Below are positions 44,140 to 52,627 of a DNA stretch of 64,000 nt, piece after piece (the first letter of the stretch is position 1; each line of letters opens with the position of its first letter). The notes beneath the pieces are model-generated. The model was given only the letters and a program-made list of their open reading frames with translations. It was not told the DNA's origin and ran no database searches. The translations under genes and the position numbers were made by a program. The stretch is from Streptomyces tirandamycinicus. GTDB lineage: Bacteria > Actinomycetota > Actinomycetes > Streptomycetales > Streptomycetaceae. The stretch lies in NCBI RefSeq assembly GCF_003097515.1, contig NZ_CP029188.1:6492531-6556530 (forward strand). The letters run 5' to 3'.

Positions 44140-44170
44140 AAGGGCCGGGGTTGACGCCTCCGGCCCCTTT
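44140..44170 (+). terminator. Hairpin followed by short T-run
   Basis: GGGCCGG and CCGGCCC arms with an 11-13 nt loop, ending in CCTTT. It closes the gene-less transcription unit that starts at 43849. Confidence 0.45.
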
Positions 44171-44297
44171 GCGCGCGCTGTAGAAGCATGGGTGCGCCGA
44201 GCGGCGGCACTTCTTGGGGGCCGAGCTGTAGTTCCGGCCATTGACAAGGCCACGTCGGTCAGGAAGTCCGGAGTTCGGCTGGGACACGCCGGTGTGG

Positions 44298-44545
44298 TCA
44301 GACCTTCTCGGCGGTCACGCGCCGGTGGTCGGTGGTCGGTGGTGAGTATCGTAATGTCCTCGACGTCGGACGTCAGGGATGGTGACCCGGCCCGGTTGGG
44401 CGAGGGCGGTGGCGCAGAGCATGGCGTCGATGGCGTACTTGTGGCCGTGGAGGCCGGCCGTGCGCAGCAGGGCGGCGGACTGGGCGAGGGCCTGGGTAAC
44501 GGGCTCGACGCGCAGCCGGGACAGCGTCCACTTGAGCGGCGTCGT
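44298..44545 (-). pseudogene. PIN-domain (VapC-like) toxin remnant
   Basis: On the minus strand one frame gives VEPVTQALAQSAALLRT followed by GLHGHKYAIDAMLCATAL, a typical C-terminal half of actinobacterial PIN-domain proteins (the D of AIDAM is a metal ligand). The reading then needs a frameshift to LTSDVEDITILTTD and another to RVTAEKV and stop at 44298-44300. The N-terminal half and an antitoxin are missing. The family is an RNase toxin; this copy is dead. Confidence 0.6.
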
Positions 44546-44548
44546 TGA

Positions 44549-46788
44549 TCCGGGGGTGGCGTTCGATGTGGTCCGGCATCTGTGCCGCGGCCCGAACGTG
44601 ATCGCGGTGCTGGTCTCCTATTACGGCCGGGCCACGTCGTGGTGGCAGTTGGCGCCGCCCGAGGGCGGCATCAACGGTGACGCCTGTCTCGTACTCGATG
44701 CGCGGTGGGACGGAGCCTGCGACCTTTCCAGCGACGTCTCGTGGCGCGTGCACCGCTCCACCGCGTGGAGCATGCTGGGCTCCTTCGGCGTCCCCTGCGA
44801 GGTGCTGGACGCCCGAGCGTTGCCAACCGGCTGGACCGGCCCTGGCCTTGACGACAGCGGTTGGCCGACCGCAACCATCTTGAAGGCCAGGCACTGGGGC
44901 GGGCTCGGGCGCAGTCGGCCACCGGTCAGTCCGTACGGGGGAAGCTGCTCCCCCGGCCGATCGTGCTCGGCGGCCCGACCGTACGGCCGACGGCGGTCCT
45001 GGACGCCCGAGTCCGGCCGAAGCCGCACTGGGCGAGCCCGCATCCGGCGGCCCGCGTGGTGCAGTATCTTGAGGACCCGGGTACGTCGGTCCGTGCCGGT
45101 CTGCCACTGTCCGCCTCGATCGACCGCGACCAGAGGCTCGACGCCATTCTCGACTTCGGCGCGCTGACCACGGGTTTCGTGGAACTGACCGTCGACGCCT
45201 CGCCCGGCACCGTCCTCGAGCTCGGCCACCGCGAGGAGCCCAAACGCATCGGTGTCACAGAGACCACCTCCGACTACGAGGCCGGCGCCCGCTACATCTG
45301 CTCGGGCGGCCGGGCGACCTACTCCGCCCTGGAACCGGCCGGCCTGCGCTACCTCCACCTGACGGCGCACGCCCCCGACGGCGCTGAGGTGACCCTGGTG
45401 GACGCGGCCGTTCACGAGCACGTGTACCCGCAGTCGGGCGGGGCCCACTTCACCAGCGGTGACCAGGAGCTGGACCGCATCTACCGCGCGGGTGTCCGCA
45501 CCGTTCAGCTCAACTCCACCGACGCGTACACCGATTGCCCGAGCCGCGAACAGCGCGCCTGGACCGGTGATGGAGTCGTCCACCAGACGGTGCATCTGGC
45601 GATGAAAGACGACTGGCGGCTGGCGGAGCACTACGTCGAGCTGGCTAACTCGCCGCGTCCGGACGGCATCCTGCCGCTGAGCGTGGCCGGTGACTTTGAG
45701 CAGTTCGGCGGGTTCACCATCCCCGACTGGTGCCTGCACTGGGTCCACGGCGTGCACAACCTCTACCGCTACACCGGCGACCGCACCCGCCTCGCCCCAT
45801 GTCTGCCGACCGTGGAGCGGGTGCTGCGCTGGTACGAGCTCCACCTCGACGAGCACGGGACGCTGAGCGACCTGCCGGAGTGGAATCTGGTGGACTGGTC
45901 GAGCGCCTTCACCACCGCCCGCACCTCCATAGTGTCCGCGCTGTGTGCCCGTGGCCTCGCCGAGTACGCGGACCTGTGCGACTGAGTCGGCAACGCCGGG
46001 TCGGCGGCCCGGGAACGGCACGCGGGTGTGGCGGTCTCGTTCGAGGATTTCTGGGATCCGCGCCGGGGCTTGTACGTCGACCACATCGTCGACGGAAAGC
46101 GCCGGCGGCCGCCTCGCAGGCCGCGAACGCCGCCGCGATCGTCGCGGGCCTCGCGCCGCGTGAGCGGTGGCGGGCGATCGCGGCGGCGATGATCGACCGC
46201 TCTGCCGTCGTCACCCGCTCCTGGATCGGCGGCGACGGCGGCTACGACATCCAGAAGGAGGAGGACCAGCGGCGCGGCATCCAGCGCATCGACTGGGACG
46301 TCGACCACGAGATCGTACGTGCCCAGCCCTTCTTCAGCTACGTCGTGCACGACGCCGTGGCCCGCGCGGGCCACGGCATCCGGTTCGTCGACCTGGTCCG
46401 CGACTGGTCAGTGTTCCTGCGTGAGGGCTACGACACCTTCGGCGAGCGCTGGGGTTGGGGCACGCCCGTGCACGGTTGGTCCAGCACTCCGTCCCGCGAC
46501 CTGATCGTGCACGTGCTGGGCATCTCGCCGGATCTGCCCGGGTTCGAGCGGGTGCGGATCGCCCCGCGGCCGGGCCCACTGGGCGAGGTGGCCGGCGTGG
46601 CGCCGACTCCGTACGGACTGGTTGAGGTCGAGATCTCCGGCGAGCAGGCTGTGGTGTCCAGTCCGGTCCCGGTCCACTTCGTCGACCCCACCGGCCGGAG
46701 CCACCGCGTGGCCGCCGGGAAACACCGGGTGCCGATGCGTCGCGCGCAGACCCTGACCGAACGCACCCCGGGGAACCCGTGTGCTTGA
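44549..46788 (+). pseudogene. GH78 alpha-L-rhamnosidase, broken by frameshifts and a stop
   Basis: Three segments in different frames together read as a bacterial alpha-L-rhamnosidase. Segment 1 (about 44549-44930) is the N-terminal sugar-binding part (GDACLVLDARWDG). Segment 2 (about 44915-45985) holds the concanavalin-like domain and the start of the (alpha/alpha)6 barrel, including DAYTDCPSREQRAWTGD, which carries the family's acidic catalytic region. An in-frame TGA at 45983, likely a mutated Trp codon, interrupts it. Segment 3 (about 46100-46788), after a frameshift near 46100, carries the end of the barrel and the C-terminal beta domain (WGWGTPVHGWSSTP). The true N-terminus is absent. 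Such enzymes cut terminal rhamnose from glycosides. This copy cannot make a full protein, and no link to the PKS cluster is needed. Confidence 0.85.
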
Positions 46789-47670
46789 CCACGGCGTGCT
46801 TCCCCAACCGATCGGAAGTCGCGGTGGCGCAGACAAATCACGGGCCGTGGAGCGTGCTCGGCGACTCGCATCCCGCCGATCCAACGGGAACGTCCTTCCG
46901 GTCCAGACCAGCTCGGTGTTCCGGCATCCGGGCAAGGAGGACTTGTAATCGCCCTCCCAGAGCCAAGCCGTGTGCGTCACGCTTCGACCGGCGTCGTCAG
47001 CACGGCCCGGACAGCCTTGCCGCCCGGCGGGTGGGGGACGCAGTCCCAGTGGTCGGCGAGGGCGGCAAGAAGCGCCAGGCCACGGTCCCCGGTCTGGAGT
47101 CGTCGGGTTCGGTGTTTGCTAGGAGGGGGGGCGCGGGTGGAGGTCCAAGCAGGCGTTCTGACGTTGATGCGGAGGCGGTGGGCGGTCGGGTTGAGGTCGC
47201 CGTGAGCCGGAAGCAGTGACCGTGCACGCGGCCGTGCAGGACGGCGGTGGCAGCCAGCCCCACGACGATGAGTTCGGCACTTCATGGACGAGTTGGAGGC
47301 CGATGGGCCACGGAAAACATGTGAACATCATTCGCGCCCCTAACCGTTGTCCTCCGACACGGTGATGCGCCTTGGGCATGACGTAGAGGGGAAATGACGA
47401 GGAAGTGTTCGATCGTGTGGTGGGGAAGCGTGCTGGTCGGCTCTCCCTTCCCGTTCTCGCACTCGCCTGCGAGCCGTGATCCGATTACCCCCGAGCAGGC
47501 TCAATGCCGCCGACTTGCCTGATGAGACGTCAGGTAAGTCAGCACCCACTCAGCATCAGTCCCGAACGGTTCCTCGCGCGTGCGCCTGGTCGGTGGCTTC
47601 GCGACACCTGGCTGGCGCAGAAATGCGCAGGCGGGAGACCTGGTCACAACAACGCACGATTTTCCTGGAG
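46789..47670. other. Intergenic region with gene debris
   Basis: Contains the ATPase relic (46975-47300). The remainder shows no convincing gene. At about 47514-47536 an imperfect inverted repeat (TTGCCTGA and TCAGGTAA around 7 nt) is visible and could be a mobile-element end or an operator. Confidence 0.5.
46975..47300 (-). pseudogene. Anti-sigma-factor-like HATPase protein remnant
   Basis: In two minus-strand frames the fragments VGLAATAVLHGRVHGHCF and TGDRGLALLAALADHWDC are readable, the latter followed by PGGKAVRAVL. They match the middle and C-terminal G-box region of the short RsbW-like ATP-binding proteins common in Streptomyces. At least one frameshift separates them and the N-terminal kinase half is missing. 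Confidence 0.5.
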
Positions 47671-47702
47671 GTCTTCGAGTCGAAGACATGTCGATGTACA
47701 GT
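47671..47702 (+). promoter_or_regulatory. panD promoter with overlapping palindrome
   Basis: GTCTTCGA and TCGAAGAC flank a single base (47671-47687). Inside it TTCGAG (47674-47679) is spaced 17 bp from TACAGT (47697-47702), a plausible -35/-10 pair. A repressor on the dyad would block the -35. Confidence 0.45.
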
Positions 47703-47759
47703 GAGGGACGCCCCTGACCTGCAGAAAGCTGGCGGGGAGCCGTCTTCTAGGAGTCCAAA

Positions 47760-48194
47760 GTGCTGCGAACTTTGATCAAGTCCAAGATCCACCGGGCCAC
47801 CGTGACCCAGGCCGATCTGCACTACGTCGGTTCCGTCACCGTCGACGCCGAGCTGATGGAAGCGGCCGACCTCCTTCCCGGTGAGCTCGTGCACATCGTC
47901 GACATCGACAACGGTGCCCGACTCGAGACGTACGTCATCGAGGGGGAGCGGGGATCCGGTGTCATCGGCATCAACGGTGCCGCCGCCCATCTCGTGCACC
48001 CCGGCGACCTGGTCATCCTCATCAGCTACGCGCAGGTCGACGACGCCGAGGCGCGGGCGCTGGTGCCCCGCGTCGTCCACGTCGACGGTCGGAACCGCAT
48101 CGTCGAACTCGGCTCGGACCCCTCAGCGCCGGTCCCCGGGAGCGACACGGAGAGCAGCCCGCACGCCGTGCCCGCGCCCGCGGCCCCACACTGA
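47760..48194 (+). CDS. panD: Aspartate 1-decarboxylase
   Basis: 144 residues from GTG 47760, preceded by AGGAG seven bases upstream. PanD is a pyruvoyl enzyme that turns L-aspartate into beta-alanine for pantothenate and CoA. The self-cleavage site Gly24-Ser25 (HYVGSVT), Lys9 (IKSKIH) and the YVIEGERGSGVIGINGAAA core are all present. The C-terminus (from about 118) carries a Pro/Ser/Ala tail that is longer than usual. A protein of the Asp/Glu racemase superfamily starts 16 bp downstream. The 5' leader (47707-47741) has a near copy at 43854-43889. CoA supply is relevant to the neighbouring PKS and PPTase, but that link is only positional. Confidence 0.93.
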   Translation: MLRTLIKSKIHRATVTQADLHYVGSVTVDAELMEAADLLPGELVHIVDIDNGARLETYVIEGERGSGVIGINGAAAHLVHPGDLVILISYAQVDDAEARALVPRVVHVDGRNRIVELGSDPSAPVPGSDTESSPHAVPAPAAPH

Positions 48195-48210
48195 GCGGCC
48201 GGCGGGGCTC

Positions 48211-49068
48211 GTGCTGGCGCTGCTGCACACCTCCCCGGTCCATGTGCCCGTCTTCGACGCGCTGCGGGACCGCCACCACCCGGGGCTGCGGCTGCGGCAC
48301 ACCGTCGAGGAGGAGCTGCTGGCCGGGGCCGGGGCATACGGTCCGCGGACGGTCGCGGACGCCGTGCGCGCGGCTCTGGCCGGTGCGGTCGCCGGGGGAG
48401 CGGCCGCGGTCCTGTGCACCTGTTCCACCATCGGGGCGGTGGCGGAGCGGTGTGCGGCGGACGTCGGCGTGCCCGTCCTGCGGGTCGACCGGCCCATGGC
48501 CGCGGCCGCGGCCGCCCACCGGCGGATCGTGGTCGTCGCGACGGTCGCGAGTACCGTGGCGCCCACGGTCGCGCTGATCGGGGAGGAACTCCGTCGCGGC
48601 GAACGGGGCCGGGGAGGTCAAGGCGGACCGGGCCGGGTGGCAGGCCGACTGGAAGTGTGCCGGGAGCCGGAGCTACGGGAGTCAGGCCGATCGGCCGGGC
48701 CGCGCCCGCAACCGGATCGAGGAGCCACGGTGCGCGCGGGGCGGGCGCGGGGAGTCCGCGGCCCGGCGGACGGCGCGGAGGGGGCGGACCGCGCCGAGCC
48801 GGACGGCTCCGGAAGGGTGCGCGCCCACCTCGTCGAGGGAGCTTGGGAGCGCTTCGAGTCCGGCGACCTCGACGGCTATCTGGACGCGGTCGCCGCCGCC
48901 GTCGACGCGGTTCGGGAAGCCGATGTGATCGTCCTGGCCCAGGCGTCCATGGCGGACGCGGCGGCCCGCGCCACGACCCCCGTCCCCGTGCTCTCCAGTC
49001 CCCGCCCCGGCCTCGCGGCAGCGGCACGGGCGGTGGCGGCAGGGACGACGGCGCACCCGTGCCGATGA
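48211..49068 (+). CDS. Asp/Glu/hydantoin racemase superfamily protein
   Basis: 285 residues from GTG 48211 (MLALLHTSPVHVPVF), preceded by a GGCGGGG stretch; the gap to panD is 16 bp, so it is probably cotranscribed. CTCSTIG (about 69-75) is the first half-site with the catalytic Cys of the family. In the second half the motif reads VIVLAQASMADAA, with no Cys where racemases have one, as in some decarboxylase-like or uncharacterised members. A long Arg/Gly/Glu-rich insert (about 125-205) separates the halves and looks disordered. The substrate cannot be told. Confidence 0.7.
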   Translation: MLALLHTSPVHVPVFDALRDRHHPGLRLRHTVEEELLAGAGAYGPRTVADAVRAALAGAVAGGAAAVLCTCSTIGAVAERCAADVGVPVLRVDRPMAAAAAAHRRIVVVATVASTVAPTVALIGEELRRGERGRGGQGGPGRVAGRLEVCREPELRESGRSAGPRPQPDRGATVRAGRARGVRGPADGAEGADRAEPDGSGRVRAHLVEGAWERFESGDLDGYLDAVAAAVDAVREADVIVLAQASMADAAARATTPVPVLSSPRPGLAAAARAVAAGTTAHPCR

Positions 49069-49167
49069 CTGGACCGGGCATGTCGGGGAAGCCGCAGGCA
49101 TGTAACCCCGACGCGCCGTCGGCCGACCCGGCGACGCCCGGCACGACCGAATCCCCGGGAGCCAGCC

Positions 49168-49425
49168 ATGACCCAGCCGCCGCCCGACCCCGCACCCCCC
49201 ACGCCGGTGCCCCCGGACCCCGTACCACCGACGCCGCCACCCGACCCGGTGCCGCCGGCTCCCACGCCGCCTCCGGAGCCCGGCCCTGGACCGGCACCCG
49301 GGCCTCCGCCCGGACCCGTGCCCCCGCCGCAACCGCCGCCCGGTCCCGCGCCGGATCCGATTCCGAAACCGCCGGGACCGGATCCGGTACCCGGGCCGGA
49401 CCCCCAGCCCGGCCCACTCAGCTGA
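49168..49425 (+). CDS. Proline-rich small protein (hypothetical)
   Basis: 85 residues, more than half Pro, built of irregular PxP and PGP repeats and ending in PLS. ATG 49168 follows GGGAG by 8 nt, which favours real translation. There is no signal peptide, no Cys and no domain. The repetitive composition means an open frame here is weak evidence. Confidence 0.4.
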   Translation: MTQPPPDPAPPTPVPPDPVPPTPPPDPVPPAPTPPPEPGPGPAPGPPPGPVPPPQPPPGPAPDPIPKPPGPDPVPGPDPQPGPLS

Positions 49426-49530
49426 CGCCGGAGGAGTCGACGCCGCCCCACGGACGCCGCACGGTCGCCCCACGGACGCGCCGCGGGCACGGCGTGCGCA
49501 CGGCGTGGCGCGAGGCGGCGCCACGACGCC

Positions 49531-49584
49531 GGGCGCGGCGTGCCGCGGCGTGCCGTACCGGACACGCCGCGGCACGCCGCGCCC
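49531..49584. terminator. Perfect 22-bp stem between convergent genes
   Basis: 49531-49552 and 49563-49584 are exact reverse complements with a 10-nt loop. The hairpin ends 5 bp before the gnd stop and 105 bp after the proline-rich frame, so it can stop transcription from both sides. Confidence 0.8.
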
Positions 49585-49589
49585 ACGAC

Positions 49590-51032
49590 TCAGTCCGTGC
49601 CCACCTCCGACCGGTCGCCGCCCCAGAGCGTGTGGAACGACCCCTTCCGGTCCGTGCGCCGATAGGTGTGCGCGCCGAAGAAGTCCCGCTGGGCCTGGGT
49701 GAGCGCCGCCGGGAGCCGGCGTGCGCGCAGCGCGTCGTAGTACGCGAGCGCCGCCGAGAACCCCGGCGTCGGCACGCCCTGGCGTACCGCGGTGGCCACC
49801 ACGGCGCGCCAGTCGTCCTGGGCCGCGCCGATCTCCTCGGCGAACTGCTTGTCGGACAGCAGGCTCGGCAGATCGGGCCGCGTGTCGAACGCCGTCCTGA
49901 TCCGGTCCAGGAAGGCCGCGCGGATGATGCACCCGGCCCGCCAGATCGCGGCCACCGCGCCCAGGTCGATGTTCCAGCCGTAGGTCTCGCCGCCGGCCCG
50001 GATCTGGTGGAAGCCCTGGGTGTACGACACGATCTTCGACGCGTAGAGGGCCTGTTCCACCTGCGCGGCGAAGCGGGCGGCGTCCTTCTCACCGAGCGGC
50101 TGCGGCGCCGGGCCCGGCAGCGCGTGCGAGGCCTCGCGCAGCTCGACGTGCCCGGACAGCGAGCGGGCGAAGACGGCCTCCGCGATGCCGGACACCGGCA
50201 CGCCCAGATCGAGGGCGATCTGCACCGTCCAGCGGCCGGTGCCCTTCTGCTCGGCCCGGTCGGCGACCACGTCGACGAACGGCTTCCCGGTGTCCGGGTC
50301 CGTGTGCGCCAGCACCTCGGCGGTGATCTCGATCAGATACGAGTCGAGCCGCCCCCTGTTCCACTCCCGGAACGTCTCCGCGATCTTCCCGGGCGAGTAT
50401 CCGGCGACTGAGCGCAGCAGGTGGTACGCCTCGGCGATCAGCTGCATGTCGGCGTACTCGATGCCGTTGTGGACCATCTTCACGAAGTGGCCCGCGCCGT
50501 CGGGGCCGACGTGCGTGGTGCAGGGCGTGCCGTCCGCCGCCTTCGCGGCGATCTTCTCCAGCATCGGGCCCAGCGTGTCGTACGACTCGGTGGAACCGCC
50601 GGGCATGATGCTCGGCCCGTGCAGCGCACCCTCCTCACCGCCGGACACGCCCACCCCCACGAAGTGGATGCCGCGCTCGCGGAGTTCGCGTTCACGCCGC
50701 CGGGTGTCCTCGAAGTGGGCGTTACCGCCGTCGATGATCTGGTCGCCGGGTTCCAGCAGCGGGGCGAACTCCTCGATCACCGCGTCCGTCGGGGAACCCG
50801 CCTTGACCATGATCACCAGGCGGCGGGGGCGCTCCAGCGCGGCGACGAACTCCTCCGCCGACTCGGTGGGGACGAAGGCCCCCTCGTCGCCGAAGGACTC
50901 GACGAGTTCCCGGGTGCGGGCGGTGGTCCGGTTGTGCAGGGCGACCGTGTAGCCGTTGCGCGCGAAGTTGCGGGCGAGATTGCGGCCCATCACCGCGAGG
51001 CCGGTGACGCCGATCTGGGCGGTACCACTCAT
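49590..51032 (-). CDS. gnd: 6-phosphogluconate dehydrogenase (decarboxylating)
   Basis: 480 residues from ATG 51032, the usual length of the long bacterial/eukaryotic form. It oxidises 6-phosphogluconate to ribulose 5-phosphate with loss of CO2, making NADPH in the oxidative pentose phosphate pathway. The N-terminal Rossmann motif GVTGLAVMGRNLARN and the HNRTT segment suit NADP. The substrate loop GVSGGEEGA, the catalytic stretch HFVKMVHNGIEYADM and the GRWTVQIALDLGVP helical domain are all intact. It stands alone, divergent from the secreted hydrolase gene, and ends at a very strong hairpin. Confidence 0.96.
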   Translation of the reverse strand: MSGTAQIGVTGLAVMGRNLARNFARNGYTVALHNRTTARTRELVESFGDEGAFVPTESAEEFVAALERPRRLVIMVKAGSPTDAVIEEFAPLLEPGDQIIDGGNAHFEDTRRRERELRERGIHFVGVGVSGGEEGALHGPSIMPGGSTESYDTLGPMLEKIAAKAADGTPCTTHVGPDGAGHFVKMVHNGIEYADMQLIAEAYHLLRSVAGYSPGKIAETFREWNRGRLDSYLIEITAEVLAHTDPDTGKPFVDVVADRAEQKGTGRWTVQIALDLGVPVSGIAEAVFARSLSGHVELREASHALPGPAPQPLGEKDAARFAAQVEQALYASKIVSYTQGFHQIRAGGETYGWNIDLGAVAAIWRAGCIIRAAFLDRIRTAFDTRPDLPSLLSDKQFAEEIGAAQDDWRAVVATAVRQGVPTPGFSAALAYYDALRARRLPAALTQAQRDFFGAHTYRRTDRKGSFHTLWGGDRSEVGTD

Positions 51033-51280
51033 ACGTGTGCTCCTGGAGTCCGTCGACTGCGTGCGGTCATGCGGAAGTGCGCCTCCCCGTGACCAGTATG
51101 AATACGCGTCACCGGTGTGCGGTGTTCATAGGGCGGGGAGTCGCGCGAGGGGGCGCATCGTCCGGCGTTCCCCGCGGGACGGTGGTGCGCCCTGCGCCGG
51201 GGCGCCGCACGCACCCCCTTGTCATGTCTTGTGGCGGGCCAATAGCTTTGGCGGCTGCTGAGGCGTTCGAGGGGGGACCC

Positions 51281-52510
51281 ATGACCGTTCGTGGACGACA
51301 CCGCCGGTACCAGCCGAGCCGTATCAACCGGTTATCGCTCACCGTGACCGCCGGTGGCGCGGGCATGGCGCTGCCGCTGGTCGCGGCGGGCACGGCCGAC
51401 GCCGCGCCCGAGGACGTCTGGGAGAAGGTCGCGGCCTGCGAGTCCACCGGCAACTGGCGGATCAACACGGGCAACGGCTACTTCGGCGGCCTCCAGTTCA
51501 GCCAGTCCACCTGGGAGGAGTACGGCGGGACGGCCTACGCCGCGCGCGCCGACCTCGCCACCCGGGAGCAGCAGATAGCCGTCGCCGAGAAGGTGCTGGA
51601 CGGCCAGGGGCCGGGAGCCTGGCCGGTCTGCTCCTCCCGCGCGGGACTGACCCGCGACGGCGGCACACCGGACGTCCCACCCGAACGGCAGGTCCGCCCG
51701 CAGTCCTCGTCGTCCCGGCCGACCACCGGGCAGGCGACGCCGACGGCGATCCCCGCACAGCGCGAGAGCTACACGGTGACGCCCGGCGACTCGCTCTCCG
51801 GGATCGCCGCGACCGAGCGGGTCGGCGGCGGCTGGCGGGCGCTCTACGAGACCAACCGGAAGGTCGTCGGCGACGACCCCGATCTCATCCACCCCGGCCA
51901 GCGGCTGGTGCTGCGGGGCTCCGCCCCCGCACCGTCGAAGAGCCGTCCGGAGTCCCGGCCCGCGTCCCCGCCGAAGACGCAGCCGCCGAAGTCGCAGCCG
52001 CCGAAGGCCGCGGCGCAGCCCGCCGCCCCGCCGCGGCAGAAGCAGCGGGCGACGCCTCAACCGGAACCCTCGCAGGAGAAGCGCGCGGACCGCGACCAGC
52101 GCGGCGGCGGTCTCAGCGCACCGGTCGCCGCCGGCACCGGCACCGCGTACGGCAAGGCCGGCTCGGCCTGGTCCAGCGGCTACCACACGGGCGTGGACTT
52201 CCCCGTGCCGACCGGCACGTCGGTGAAGGCCGTGGCCCCGGGCCGGGTGGTCTCGGCGGGCTGGGCGGGGGCGTACGGCTACCAGATCGTCCTCCGGCAC
52301 GACGACGGCAAGTACAGCCAGTACGCCCACCTGTCGGCGCTCACCGTGCGCGAAGGGCAGCGGGTCAACAGCGGCCAGCGGATCGCCCGTTCGGGATCGA
52401 CCGGCAACAGCACCGGACCGCACCTCCACTTCGAGGTGCGCACCGGGCCGGGGTACGGTTCGGACATCGATCCGCTCAGGTACCTCCGTTCGGGCGGCGT
52501 CAGCATCTGA
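51281..52510 (+). CDS. Secreted Rpf-like transglycosylase - LysM - M23 peptidase
   Basis: 409 residues from ATG 51281, with GGGGGG at the usual distance. A signal peptide (1 to about 41; RRYQPSR n-region, cleavage near ADA|AP) is followed by a resuscitation-promoting-factor-like transglycosylase domain (about 42-125; ACESTGNW with catalytic Glu), a LysM domain (about 165-215; YTVTPGDSLSGIA), a Pro/Lys/Gln linker, and an M23 zinc endopeptidase (about 285-405; HTGVDF and HLHFE metal ligands). It should cut both glycan and peptide bonds of peptidoglycan, in growth or spore germination. Leu18, in the signal peptide, is coded by TTA (51332-51334), so its synthesis is expected to depend on bldA. 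I see no ydaO/c-di-AMP riboswitch in the 248-bp leader, although such switches precede several Streptomyces relatives. Confidence 0.93.
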   Translation: MTVRGRHRRYQPSRINRLSLTVTAGGAGMALPLVAAGTADAAPEDVWEKVAACESTGNWRINTGNGYFGGLQFSQSTWEEYGGTAYAARADLATREQQIAVAEKVLDGQGPGAWPVCSSRAGLTRDGGTPDVPPERQVRPQSSSSRPTTGQATPTAIPAQRESYTVTPGDSLSGIAATERVGGGWRALYETNRKVVGDDPDLIHPGQRLVLRGSAPAPSKSRPESRPASPPKTQPPKSQPPKAAAQPAAPPRQKQRATPQPEPSQEKRADRDQRGGGLSAPVAAGTGTAYGKAGSAWSSGYHTGVDFPVPTGTSVKAVAPGRVVSAGWAGAYGYQIVLRHDDGKYSQYAHLSALTVREGQRVNSGQRIARSGSTGNSTGPHLHFEVRTGPGYGSDIDPLRYLRSGGVSI

Positions 52511-52627
52511 CTCCCCTCGTGCGGCGCCGCGCGGCCGCCGCCGTATGCTGCACCCGCGGCGAAGCCGGGGCCCCGCGGACATCGGGCCCGGGGCACGCAG
52601 GACGACGGAGCGAGCCGGGAGGGGCGC

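Larger units (their letters stand above)
43654..44297. other. Decayed intergenic region, no intact gene
   Basis: No frame with coding character is seen. About 43945-44020 on the plus strand reads HRAVLHQEIVAKGYQRV in one frame, resembling a fragment of an IS transposase (weak). The stretch carries a promoter-like pair (43820-43848), a leader also found before panD, and a hairpin (44140-44170). It thus looks like a transcription unit whose gene has been lost, or a non-coding RNA. Confidence 0.5.

Noticed and set aside
46408..46980. Minus-strand frame beginning MTHTAWLWEGDYKSS, resembling a DUF397 protein
   Set aside because: Only the KSS-like start is suggestive; the rest overlaps the rhamnosidase remnant and has shadow composition.
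47514..47536. Insertion-sequence terminal repeat (TTGCCTGA/TCAGGTAA)
   Set aside because: No transposase frame or second terminus is visible; kept only as a note in the intergenic entry.
51033..51280. c-di-AMP (ydaO) riboswitch before the Rpf-like gene
   Set aside because: The conserved ydaO core segments are not seen in the 248-bp leader.
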